Shown: piece by piece, positions 53,124-64,000 of the stretch
Layout of the letters: each line of letters starts with the position of its first letter
Position numbering within the stretch: position 1 is the stretch's first letter
From: Phyto melanocephala
Taxonomy: Eukaryota > Arthropoda > Insecta > Diptera > Rhinophoridae
DNA length: 64,000 bases
Assembly: GCA_941918925.1 (NCBI GenBank)
Contig: OW799233.1
Location: forward strand, 76,387,797 to 76,451,796
Direction: 5' to 3'
Notes under the pieces: model-generated
Told to the model about the DNA's origin: nothing
Seen by the model: the letters and a program-made list of their open reading frames with translations, nothing else
Database searches by the model: none
Program-made: the position numbers and the translations under genes

Positions 53124-54054
53124 TCACTTATAAATCTTAAGTCTATTCTTATAAACTATTTGCTCTTTTTGTGTTTTTGTATTGACTATGGTTACATTTT
53201 GTCTTACATCTATTTTCTTTACCCTATATGGTCCTTTATACCGCGGATCCAATTTATGGCACGTTTCATTTTTAAGTAAAACTAAATCTTCTATTTTAAA
53301 ATCGTAATCTAATAGAGAAATCCGTTAGGGATTTTCCCAAAAACTAATTCGTACGGACAATACTCGTGTACTGGGGACGGCGTAGTATTGAAACAATACG
53401 TAAAATACTTAAGCTACTCATCCCAATCACTTTTGTCAACGAATATGAAAAATCTCACGTATTCGTTGAATGTCCTGTGACTTCTTTCAACATTACACAG
53501 CGGTTCATGATGGTGAGCTGTTGATGTTATATTTGTTATTCTGAGGAGATTACATAATAATATAATAGGATAATAATATAATAGAATTTGTGTATTCTGT
53601 ACCCATGTCCGAAAGGAACGTCTTCATTGGTCCATAGGTAAGAATGAATTTATTAAATATGGCCTTTGCGACCGTATTTACAATTTTGTCCTTTATTGGT
53701 ATTGTCACTAAGTATTTCAAATCATTAATTTGTATACATATATGTTATAATAGATTTTCCTTGTTTGATGTAACATCGTCCAGGAGAATTCTTTAATTTA
53801 AGATGTTTTCTGCGTCAGCGTTATTTAAAGGTACATATATATTGGGCTTATCATTATTTGTACTCTGTTGTCTATTCAAGCTACCACTTTTCTTTGCACT
53901 ATTTTCTTTATTTGCCATTGATCTTGTTGTAATTTTCAGTACGTAATTAATTTTGTTATTTATTTCTTTTAAGTCAGCAATAGTTATACGCGATAATGCG
54001 TCCGCCACATAATTTTCTCTTCCGTGTGTTATTAAATGGGTCCGAAATTTTAGG
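53124..54054 (-). pseudogene. Gypsy-type RNase H end and integrase relic, right-arm copy
   Basis: Mirror of 45,341-46,271 with the same breaks. Shared breaks show they predate the duplication. Confidence 0.72.
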
Positions 54055-54210
54055 TAGAAAATAAGCTACCTAATGAAAATATTCCGATTTGGTTATTGAT
54101 AATTATATCCGCACCTGTGTCTATTAGTAATGTTATTTCCGTATTTATGTTATTTATATATGTGTTGATAAAGAAACATAAGTTGAGATTGAGATTATAA
54201 ATTTTGGTAT
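54055..54210 (-). pseudogene. Gypsy-type protease fragment, right-arm copy
   Basis: Mirror of 45,185-45,340 with the same Asp-Thr-Gly block. Confidence 0.7.
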
Positions 54211-54512
54211 TTACTGTTCTAATCTTAGGGGGTCGTTTAAGTTTTCCGAATTCGTTGTTGCTCTGATATAGTTTCTAGATCTTCGGTTATTCTGATATCG
54301 CTGTGTGTTTCCGTTATTAGTATTGTCATTATAATTTCCGTTGTTGTAATTATTATTACTACCCGTATTTCCTGGATAATTATATCGTCCAGTAAGTCTT
54401 TTTCTACTTCCACGGTAATTTCTGTAATTAGGTTTTCGTCCATAATGTAGTATTGTATTTATAAATTTATATGTAACAGCTTTGTTCATATTACTGAATT
54501 GACCTGCTTCCA
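54211..54512 (-). pseudogene. Gypsy-type gag carboxy relic, right-arm copy
   Basis: Mirror of 44,883-45,184. Confidence 0.65.
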
Positions 54513-54515
54513 TTA

Positions 54516-57489
54516 CACTGCTCTGCAGCAAAATCCACCATTTAATAAAACTATGTGGACTATATGGATTTTGATGCGCTGAACTCAAATCCGTTGTCGG
54601 TTTTTTTCCATCAGATCGGGATTTTTTTTTATGGGCGTGGCAAATTTTCCCCCCTAAATTAGTCAGGTACGGACACATATTTAATCCTAGCTCGAGAACC
54701 AGTCATCCGATTTTTAAAAATAAAACACCAAAAAATGTGTAATAAAATTGTTTTTATTTTAGTGGAATACAATTTTTCTCTATCTCTTGTCGTTTTGGAG
54801 TTATTTAGAAACTAATTGAGAAAAAAAATTTTTTCATGCGAAATTCGTAATATTTTTCAATTAAAAAATGGAATTAAAAAAAATATAAGGCAAATATTCA
54901 ACATTTTAAACTTTTTTCTAAGAGCTACTTATCTTGGAAATAAAAAATGCCATAAACTATAAAAGTCGGTTAAGAAATGTGGATTTTATTGTCAATTTAC
55001 CGCAGGTACCCAATATTGTAATGCAACCAGCCTTACATATTATATATGTAACATTTCGTTAGGTAAGCAGGTAATGGAACTAAAGTACAACGGTATTTTA
55101 CATAGTTATTGGAATTAATATTTATAACAGTATTTTTCAATTACCTGTAGTTTCAAATTAAGAACATTAGGGTAGATTCTGGTATTTATTGTATATATAG
55201 AAGCTAATGGGCAATAAGTTAGTCACTTTTAATTTGAATATCGTGCGGTTAAAATCGGCAACAGTCAATAGAACTTATAGTGTACTTTGTTATTGTGTAA
55301 AGAAATAAAGCAATTAAAGAATTCACAAACGCTTTCATATTACAAAATGTCAAGAATTTGTAACAAATCTCCAATTATATTTTGTTACGTATGTGGCGAT
55401 CTAACTTTAAGTTCTCAACGGGAGACAATATCTTCCAAGCTTAAAGATGCTCATTGCCGTTATTTTGGGTTTCCTATCGATAATAGAGATAAAAATTGGC
55501 TGCCGAAAATATGTTGTAGTAGCTGTGGTAAGTCCTTAAGAGGTTGGTTAAAAGGAAGTCTTTATGAAGCCGTTTATGAAGCCAGCGATTTGGAGTGAAC
55601 CACAAAATCATCAAAATTATTGCTACTTTTGCCATACTAAAACACGTGGGCTTACCAAAAAAACCAAAAATAAAGTTACATATCCAAATACTTCATGCGT
55701 CAAACGACCAGTTTTCCAATTTACAAGTAAATTTTTACCTCCATTGCCTCCTACAGACGATGAAGAAGATTGGCTTTCTGCAGCAACTGAATCCACTTAC
55801 GCCAGCATGGGTGTTTCTTCGCATTCATTTGGAAGTCCAACGAGTACACCTTATTTTCCGAATTAAACTAAAATGAATAACTTAGTTTGTAAATCAAGGC
55901 TTTAAAAAAACCAAGTTTGAGCTTCTTGCATCCCAATGAAAAGAATGGAGTTTGGTGCAAACGGATGTTAACGTCTCTTACTTTCAAAATAAAGAACAAC
56001 CTTTTTTAATATATTTCAGCAAAGAGAAAGGTTTGATATTTTGCGATAATGCTGATGGACTTTTGCGACAACTGTGTTTCAGTCATAAATCTCAGGATTG
56101 GCGGCTTGTTATTAATTCATCCAAGACAAGTTTGAAAGCCGTTTTACTTCACAATGGCAACAAATTTCCATTGGTCCCACTCGCGTATGCAAGAAATATG
56201 AAAGAAAACTATTGTAGCATGAAGATGATACTACAAAAAATTAAATATTCACATTACTCATGGAATGTATGTGCAGATTTGAAGTCTTAGCAATGTTAAA
56301 TGGATTGCAAAGGAAATATACTAAGTTTTATTGCTTCTTATGTGAATGGGATAGCCGCGCAAAAGAAAAACACTACAATGTTAAAATTTAGCCGAAAAGA
56401 GTAAATTTTATTCCAGGAAAAAAAAATGCAGCAGAAGAGCCTTTAAAACAAAAGAAACAAACTCTTCTCTTCATATAAAGCTAGGCCTAATGAAAAATTT
56501 TGTCAAATCAATGAACAAGGATGGTGAAGCCTTTCTATAATTTAAGAGCAAATTTCCTAGAATCAGAGATGCTAAAGTAAAAGAAGGCATATTTGTAGGT
56601 CCACAAATACGACAGCTTATGAAGGACGAGATCTTCAGAACGAAATTGAATGATGTGGACAAAAGGGCATGGGCAGCTTAAGCTACTTTTTTATTTTAAC
56701 AATGTTTCCTAAATAAAAATTAATAATTATAAACAAAATTTTTGTGTTATTTTAAATAAAATAAATAAATATTTATTTGAAGTTATCTACGGGTGACGAC
56801 AGGGTGGCTGCTTTAAGCGAGGCGATGCTACAAAATTACAATCTGACAAATTTTTTTGCTTGTATTTGTTTTTGTTGTACGAAAATAGATAGAAGTAAAA
56901 AGTTGTCATTCATTGTTGCTACAAGTCGCTTTAGTTCGCCCACTCTGACGTTGTTTGCTGCATTACACATATTTGGTCAATATTGGGTACCTGCGGTAAA
57001 TTGATAATAAAATCTACATTTTTTAACCGATTTTTATGGTTTATGGCTTCTTTTATTTTCAAGATAAGTAGCTCTCAGAAAAAAGTTTAAAATGTTGAAT
57101 ATTTGCCTTATATTTTTTTTAATTATATTTTTAAATTGAAAAATATTACGAATTTTGCACGAAAAATTTTTTTTTCTCCATTAATTTCTAAATAACTCCA
57201 AAACGATAAGAGATAGAGAAAAATTGTATTCCACTAAAATAAGAACAATTTTGTAACACATTTTTTGGTGTTTCATTTTTGAAAATCAGATGACCGGTTC
57301 TCGAGTTAGGATTAAATAAGCCTCCGTACCTAACTAATTTAGGGGGAAAAATTTGCCACGCCCATAAAAAAAATCCCGATCTGATGGAAAAAAACCGACA
57401 ACGGATTTGAGTTCAGCGCGTTAAAATCCATATAGTCCACATAGTTTTATTAAATGGGAAGACAAAAAATTATTTTTTGCAGAGCAGTG
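54516..57489 (+). mobile_element. CMC-type transposon, right-arm copy
   Basis: Mirror of 41,902-44,879: CACTGC at 54,516, GCAGTG ending 57,489, TTA on both sides (54,513-54,515 and 57,490-57,492). Four bases shorter than the left copy. Confidence 0.78.
55347..56702 (+). pseudogene. CMC-type transposase relic, right-arm copy
   Basis: The same blocks as 42,690-44,043, read on the plus strand from the ATG at 55,347: cysteine-rich start, VINSSK with Asn, then broken fragments. One visible difference is NKFP for NKVP at about 56,160. Confidence 0.65.
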
Positions 57490-57492
57490 TTA

Positions 57493-57878
57493 TTAGTTTT
57501 ACTCTGTCTATTGTGCAATTTAGAGTTAGTGCTTTTACGGCAACCTGTTTCGAATACTTGTTAGCAAGTTCGACTGACAACCAATCTGAAATGTAAGCAT
57601 TCTGTAGAAGCTTTGTGATCTCCGAACAATAATTATTTGCTGTCTTATTGCCTTGTCATGTGTTAATTATTTTTGCTAATAAAACCGAAACTGATTCGCC
57701 TTTAACAGACGTTTTCAGTTTGTCTATTATATCTTTTATAGTGGATTCAGTGTTAATGAGGTTTCTAGCACTTCCCTTAAATTTAGTTTTTATTAAGGAT
57801 ATTGCAACTTGTTCGTGCGTATCCTTTATAGAGTATTTAAAAATTCGGTCGTTGATTGTGGCATTTCTGTGACTGTAT
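57493..57878 (-). pseudogene. Gypsy-type gag central relic, right-arm copy
   Basis: Mirror of 41,513-41,898. Confidence 0.65.
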
Positions 57879-58891
57879 CAGAGATCTGCAACGAATACTA
57901 ACGTAGTAAGTCAACTTGTATCATTATTGTCGCATTTCATGTGCCGATAATGTGAATGCACAATTATTTGAAAAATGCGACTATCTGCGCCGAAATCGTG
58001 ATGGCTATGGACAATCAAAATCAACTCTGATGCGCCGATAATGTGAACACTATTGTGCACAACATCGAACCAACAAATTGCTAAATATGTGCCGATTTTT
58101 GTCGGCCACTTGTGCGCCGACTAAAGTGACCGATAAACGCCGATATAGTAGAACAATATTGCCAGCAATGGTGAATTTTCGTCAAACGTGGGAATTTATT
58201 TTTTTATTCATTTATTTAAAAATGTATATATTTATACATGTTTCCTTTATTTATAAATATATATTTTTTAATGTAATTTGTGTACCATTTTATATTTAGA
58301 TTTTTAAATTTACTTTCGAAAAACAGGTTTCAGCCTCTACTTAAAATTTTATAATTTTGAGAAAATATACAAGATGATATTTTCTCAAAATTCAAAAAAT
58401 CAAGTGCGATAGTTGTTTTTCATTTTCTAGAAAGGTTCATGATTACACGTCAAGCCTTTTAATTTATTTTATCTGCCAACCTTTCATTTCATTTGATAAC
58501 AATGTTATGGTCAAGGGGATACATTTGTAATTACTATTTATGACCCATACTTAATTTTGTACCCCATCTTGAATTCGAATTTTAAATAAATAATAAATCT
58601 ATCTTAGCTAAAAAATTCGATTTTTTGTTGTTGTAATTTTTGAGAAAATATCTAGGAAGTTACATATTGATGCCTATATTTCAACAATTTTTTTATATTC
58701 CTTATAAACTCCAAAAAATATATAATTGTTATCAAATTAAAAAAAATATTGGTAGTTTTGGCGATTTTTAACATACATTTTTAGAGAGATAAAACTAAAT
58801 TAACCTGTGGCAACCATTCTGCTGGCAAACATTTGTTAAAAAAACAAGAAGAAGAAAAAAAATAGTTTACTCAGTAAGTAATTTTATATAT

Positions 58892-61056
58892 CGAGGGCTT
58901 ATATTCAAAAAGTGCTATCTGCAAAATCACAACTTCTCAGGAGAGCAAAAAAACAGTTTTTTCCGTTAACTCTTCTAATATTAATTAAAATTTATTTTAC
59001 AATGTTATTCAAACCCGACGTGTAAATTGTTTAAATATAAATTTATTATTAATTCTCGATATAATCGACTTTATGGTAGATAGCAGTTTTTGCAAGTTGA
59101 AATTTTATCAATTTGAATATTCAAATAAGCAGATAGCACTATTTGAACAAAAATAATCTTTGTGGAAAACTAATTGAATCATTGAAAGGATAATTTTTTG
59201 TCGACCTGGTCTAATAGATGTAAAAAGAATAAGTTTTTTGTTGGTATAGTCTTTAAAGAAATCAAAGTAAAGGGAATATTAAAAACTTTATTATCTATTT
59301 TAAATTTTTTTTTTGGCTTCTTTTGTTACTCTTACATCGTTTGGCAAAAAAAAATTGTTGATTTTTTAGCTTCATCTCAATTTTAACGTGTGCACTATCA
59401 CACTCCATTTGAGTGTGCCCCTTTTCTAAGTTCTTCTGTTCAATTACCTTAGTATTTTCTATAGAAAAATTGGACAGTGCATTTGATAAAAAGTGGTTAC
59501 GATTTTGATGGCCACAAACATCGGAATATATTATGATTGGTAACGTTTGACAAACAATGGGTGTTAAAATGGTGTATTATACATGAAATGAAACTTGATG
59601 CAGACAGATCTCCTTTAGTTTCATTCCACCAGTAATTTGTACATTGATCGGTTGAGAGATTATAAATTGAAAAGTTGTGTACTTGAAGACGCTGTTTATA
59701 GTAAATAGCAGATGCGTTTATATCTGGACAAAGTTTTACTGCTTGTGCATCCATAGTAAACACATGACATCGTCCTTCTTGAGCTGCAATTTTGTCCCGT
59801 TGTTTTTCTAATTGGGCACGTTGTTTTTTTGAAATATGTATGTTATATTCACGCTATTCAACTTGATTAGCTCTGAATCCAACACATGTGGCACATTCAT
59901 CTTTACGAGGCTTATATAGAGCCAAATTTTGTTCGTCGAAAAAATTTAAAAACGTAAAAGTTGATACTGGACGAACCTTATTTTCAAGACATTTAGATTT
60001 ATAGTCCTTATAAATATCAGCTTTATTTTTAAATATTGTAGCAATGTACATATATCTTACTACTGTCTTTGCGGCAATAATGACTTTCCATTTTGTCTAG
60101 TTTTTTGAAATAATGTTTTAAATACGTTTTATAACCACTTTTTTTAAAATAATGCTTAGGCCGCTGATTTTTATCACGAGAAGATTCATCAATGGTTTTT
60201 TTGACCAACCAATATCTTAACATACCTCGATTTATAGAAAGAGTGGAAAGAAACATAGTTTTACATACTTGCAGTTGTTTTTTTTTAATTTTCCACTGAA
60301 TTCCTTTTTTCGGGAAGCTGTGTTACGTGGGTCTTTATATAAACTTGCTTAGCTTCACAGGACATACTCTAAAACGTTTTAAAAATATTTTTTTTAGTGT
60401 GTTCATTGAATTTTTGGAAGTGTCTTACAACACTTTTTATGCAAGTTTTCGATAAACATACAGGTCTAATTTCTTTTTGTTGTTTTGTAACATTTTGCTT
60501 TACAACTTTATCGATTGTTGAAAATACTAAATATTTCTGCCCCTTCTCACGCTTTTTCTTATTTTCTTTTTTTTCTTCGAAGACAAGAGGCAGCATTATT
60601 GTTAAAACGTTCGTTTTCGGAATCTGTAATAAACTTTTGGTTACAATTATAATTGCCACGAATTTTAAACATTAACCTGTTATATGATCGCTCTCATCTT
60701 CTTTAGATGAAATGTAATCGATTGCAATACGCTGTAGGGAATTCATTTGTTAGTTTATCACAAATTTTAATAAAAATTTTATGCACATATATCTATTATT
60801 AAACAATATTTATTTTTTAATATATTTTAATTTTTATTATATACACAAATATTTTTTATGTAGATAGCACTTTTTTATAAAAAAAACAACGTAAGTTAGA
60901 TAGCACAATCATAAATTTATGAAAAAAAAAGTTTAAGAATAATATTTTTTCTTCCAAATTTAACTGACAGATGACAATTTTATCAGTGAACACGATGCAA
61001 TAAAAAACTCGTTTTAGAGAAAATTGTAGATAGCAAGTTTTGAATATAAGTCCTCG
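58892..61056 (-). mobile_element. Sola-like element, right-arm copy
   Basis: Mirror of 38,317-40,481, same length, ATAT on both flanks. Transposase relics (about 59,293-60,746, minus strand) show the same breaks and the same intron-like gap. Confidence 0.75.
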
Positions 61057-61601
61057 ATATATAAATTGATTTTTAAAAATACATTGATATTTTAATGATC
61101 ATTTAAATTTTTTTTTTTATTCTCACATAATTTTTGAAAATAAAACTTTAATTATCAACTTCACTAAATTCGCGCAAAATTCTCTCATACGCACCATATT
61201 AATTTCTCTTTTTTAATCACTATCTTCCTCAAATACTTCGTTTTTTGAGTATTCAAAAGCAAATAAGCAAAACAATTGACTTCATTTTGCGAATAAGGCA
61301 CGATAGTGTGACCGTATTTTATTAATTACTGTTGCAATTGCGTTTTGACCGATATGAGCCGAAAAAGATTGTCACAATATGCGACGATAATGGGACCGCT
61401 CAAAAATACATCGTTAAATTTTTTTGAATGTGTACCGATTAAGCACGACAAAAATCGGTACACATTGTGCTATTTGCACCGATAGTGGGATCCCGGCTTA
61501 AAAGTGTCCCACAAGTGTGGCAAATAAAATCAAATCTGTACCACAATAAACAACTGAAAATTAATGCATACAATGCATTAAAAGAAAAATTAAGTGAAAT
61601 A

Positions 61602-62504
61602 GAAAATAAGTAAAAGTGCTATATTCGGCCATTCCGAATCTGAGAACACCCTTCACCATCATGTACATAGGTATAATCCCGCATCGTAGCTTAACCTAAG
61701 TATATATCATATTTTACGCCATTTTTCCTTATTATTTCCGACGCCATCTTTGATTTTGAATTTTTACGTTATCTGTATCTGTATTTTTAATAATTTACTG
61801 TATTCTACTGGTCAAGCCCTTTCATTTGAAACCACTATTGAGGGGGTTCCAGAAGTTACATTTAAAAATACCAGATTTGACCCATTTATAAATTTATTGT
61901 TCGCATTTTGTAGTGGCGGCCAACATAAGTTTTAATTTTTTTATAGTGCTTATATTGCGTTTGTCAAGTCTTTTCAGATGATACCAATATTGACGCTTCG
62001 GTTGTCTAGATTGATTTTCGTTTGTAAATTTTTGGAATATATATTTTTCAAAAAAAGTTTTTGCCTATAACTTTACCGATTAAAGCCCGATTTATCTAAA
62101 ATTTTTCACGAATATCTCTCTAGGCATATTATATCTAAAAATAGTAACAAAGGCTGAAAAATTTTAATTTTGGTGGTAAAAATATAAGAAAAAACAGAGG
62201 CAATCTCGTTTATTTGCTCATATCTCAGAAAGTTATGAAGCGATTTTGCTGAATTTCAATAGCGATTTATTCCCGGATATTTCCAAAAGATTGATACCAT
62301 ACACAGGTCTGAGGAACATTTGGTTGCTTCTAAAAGTTGATTTCAACCAACACACGGACAGACAGTCAGGGCTTAATCGACTCCTCTATTCATAAGCTTT
62401 CAGAAAATATATACTTTATGGGGTCGGAAATTAAAATTGTAGAAATTACAAACGGAATGACAAAGCTATATATGCCCTTGTGCACCACAGGTGAAGGGTA
62501 TAAA
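61602..62504. repeat. Dispersed TATACCCTTCAC-type repeat, right-arm copy
   Basis: Mirror of 36,868-37,770. Confidence 0.75.
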
Positions 62505-63235
62505 AATGCAACTATTGACAACTTTCCGCTTCATTGCCATTTTTTCGCTTCAAAAATTTTTGTGTAATGAAGTATGCCGTCAGAGTTCGACAGTGTAATA
62601 GCTAAACCCAAAGTATGTCATCACACATGTCTTAAGACATGTATGCGTGTCTAATAGGCCTTTAAGAGATTTTGTTTTTGCGTATTATCTTTCAAATTTA
62701 AGAACCAAGGAACCCACCTTTTTAATTTGCTGCAAAACATTTAAACATAAAAATAAAAAACACAAAATAACTGTTATTGTTTACCTCTTATGATAGAAGC
62801 CAACCAAAACTTAGCCTAAAGGCCATAAACAGTTGCATTTATTTAAAAATTAAATAGTGATACTTGCAAAAATTTTATTTATATTACAGATTGTAACATT
62901 GCAAATTTTCTGGCGGCCAAAAAATATCTTGCACTCTCCGACCTAGGAACATTGTTTATTCTTCATACAAATGAGAGCTGTTTTTGTTGTTGAGATAAGT
63001 AGTTTCTTAAAAATATAAATCAACGTGAGTAGTCTTGCAAATCATATAAATATGGGACGCTATAAATATAAGTACGACGTAGAACTTATGTTCATTGTGT
63101 ATTGTACTTATAAATCAACGTTGTTGTGGGTATGCGTACGTCAGCTCAGTTAAATTTTGATGATTTATACGCACTTATACTCAAATTGTATGACTCATTA
63201 TGAATATTGAAAAAACGACTCAAAGCCGATCACTG

Positions 63236-63484
63236 GTCTGTATCGTTTTCTTGTTCAAATTCCTCCAAATCTCTATAAGTTATGTATTTCAATATCTGTG
63301 TCGAATTTTATTGTTTGTTCTATCGAATGAGGTATAATTTGATCTATATTGTATTTCTTAAGTATCCTTACTAATTGATCTCTTAAAGACCAATATACTT
63401 CAAATGTCTCTTCTATGTGTTCTTTCGTGAATTTTTCCTTGTTTGTATTAATTACTGCCCTTATTGTTTCAGAAGAGTTTTTTA
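63236..63484 (-). pseudogene. Gypsy-type gag amino relic, right-arm copy
   Basis: Mirror of 35,888-36,136. Confidence 0.55.
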
Positions 63485-63556
63485 TGTAAATATTTTTGTT
63501 TATGCATTTATTTATTTATTTTTATTTCCTTTCGATGTCCCATACACAAGACTTTA

Positions 63557-63679
63557 ATGTGCTGTTTTTACAAGCCGATTGTCTTAGACGATTTATGTAT
63601 AATTTGTTTTTGTTACAATAACAAAATACACATAAATCGTCCAAGACAATCACTCAATCGGCTTGTAAAAACAGCACAT
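63557..63679. repeat. 123-bp hairpin, right-arm copy
   Basis: Mirror of 35,693-35,815. Confidence 0.85.
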
Positions 63680-64000
63680 AAGTCTTATATTGCAGTATGG
63701 AACTGAGCATATGCAAATACAATATATTTGAAATAATAACAAAATAGGTGTTAGATTTAACTACGTAATTTTTAACGTATGTCAATTGTAGTAAATAAAA
63801 AATTAAGAAAAGCAAAATATAGAATATAACCAAATTTAATAACAAAGTGTTAATAAAATTTAATAAAATAAGATAAAATAAAATAAGACAAAACAATAAT
63901 AAAATAAGATAAAACAATATACAAGCAAAATTTATATATGTGTACATATCTATATTTAACGTGAGAAATGACCAAAAATTTCTATGATATAATGAGATTA

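Larger units (their letters stand above)
57879..63235. mobile_element. hAT element, right-arm copy
   Basis: Mirror of 36,137-41,512. Flanking 8-mers GACTGTAT (57,871-57,878) and GTCTGTAT (63,236-63,243) carry the same single mismatch as the left copy. It is about 18 bp shorter, from a difference near 58,460. Confidence 0.85.
50097..64000 (-). repeat. Right arm of the giant palindrome
   Basis: Reverse complement of 35,372-49,287. It reaches the last base of the window without losing identity: the final 59 bases match 35,372-35,430. Differences from the left arm include single substitutions (for example Arg/Trp in the frame at 54,211-54,678, and His/Asp near 59,650) and the indels noted for the left arm. 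Confidence 0.97.

Noticed and set aside
35372..64000. Palindrome as a simple haplotype duplication in the assembly
   Set aside because: Haplotype duplication normally gives direct or separate contigs rather than an inverted join with a unique 809-bp spacer. Not excluded, only judged less likely; reads must decide.

Overview
The window reads as intergenic, transposon-dense DNA from a higher (schizophoran) fly. It is AT-rich with long A/T runs. I found no host gene, tRNA, rRNA or CRISPR array. Nearly everything recognisable is a mobile element or relic: Gypsy-type LTR elements with a baculovirus-F-like env, BEL/Pao, a Jockey-like LINE, hAT, PIF/Harbinger, Helitrons, CMC/RAG-type transposases and a DD41D (rosa-like) mariner. 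The DD41D class, first known from Ceratitis, makes a tephritid a reasonable guess, but that is inference.

Layout, left arm of the window (1-16.5 kb). At 1-2.57 kb is the 3' end of a Gypsy/errantivirus-type element: pol remnant, broken env and 3' LTR. A solo LTR (3.75-4.15 kb) and a Helitron follow. A minus-strand Jockey-like LINE (5.7-12.9 kb) has been split by a mariner (6.44-7.37 kb), a hAT (8.77-9.78 kb) and BEL-integrase-containing DNA (about 10.1-11.55 kb). It is cut at its 5' end by an LTR at 12.9 kb. A subterminal-repeat element (13.7-14.6 kb) and a RAG1/Transib-like transposase relic (15.1-15.9 kb) come next.

Middle (16.5-35.3 kb). A young BEL/Pao element with 500-bp LTRs and a perfect target duplication spans 16,457-23,014; one frameshift splits its gag-pol frame. 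Three further Helitrons follow, two of them abutting. A hAT-bounded composite with a perfect 8-bp target duplication (26,572-31,762) contains another hAT and several small elements. The second solo LTR (31,936-35,337) holds a two-level nest: a TIR element carrying a PIF/Harbinger.

Right half (35.4-64.0 kb). The dominant feature is a giant near-perfect palindrome: arm 35,372-49,287, an 809-bp spacer, and the inverted arm 50,097-64,000. The arm still matches at the last base of the window, so the true palindrome is probably longer. Each arm carries the same nest: a decayed Gypsy gag-pol interrupted by a 5.4-kb hAT (itself containing a Sola-like element) and by a 3-kb element with 0.5-kb terminal inverted repeats. 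All insertions are shared, so the inverted duplication is younger than the whole nest. The arms differ by small indels and scattered substitutions.

No gene here works with another as a host pathway. The only near-intact coding capacity is the BEL element. The most unusual structure is the palindrome, which needs raw-read confirmation.
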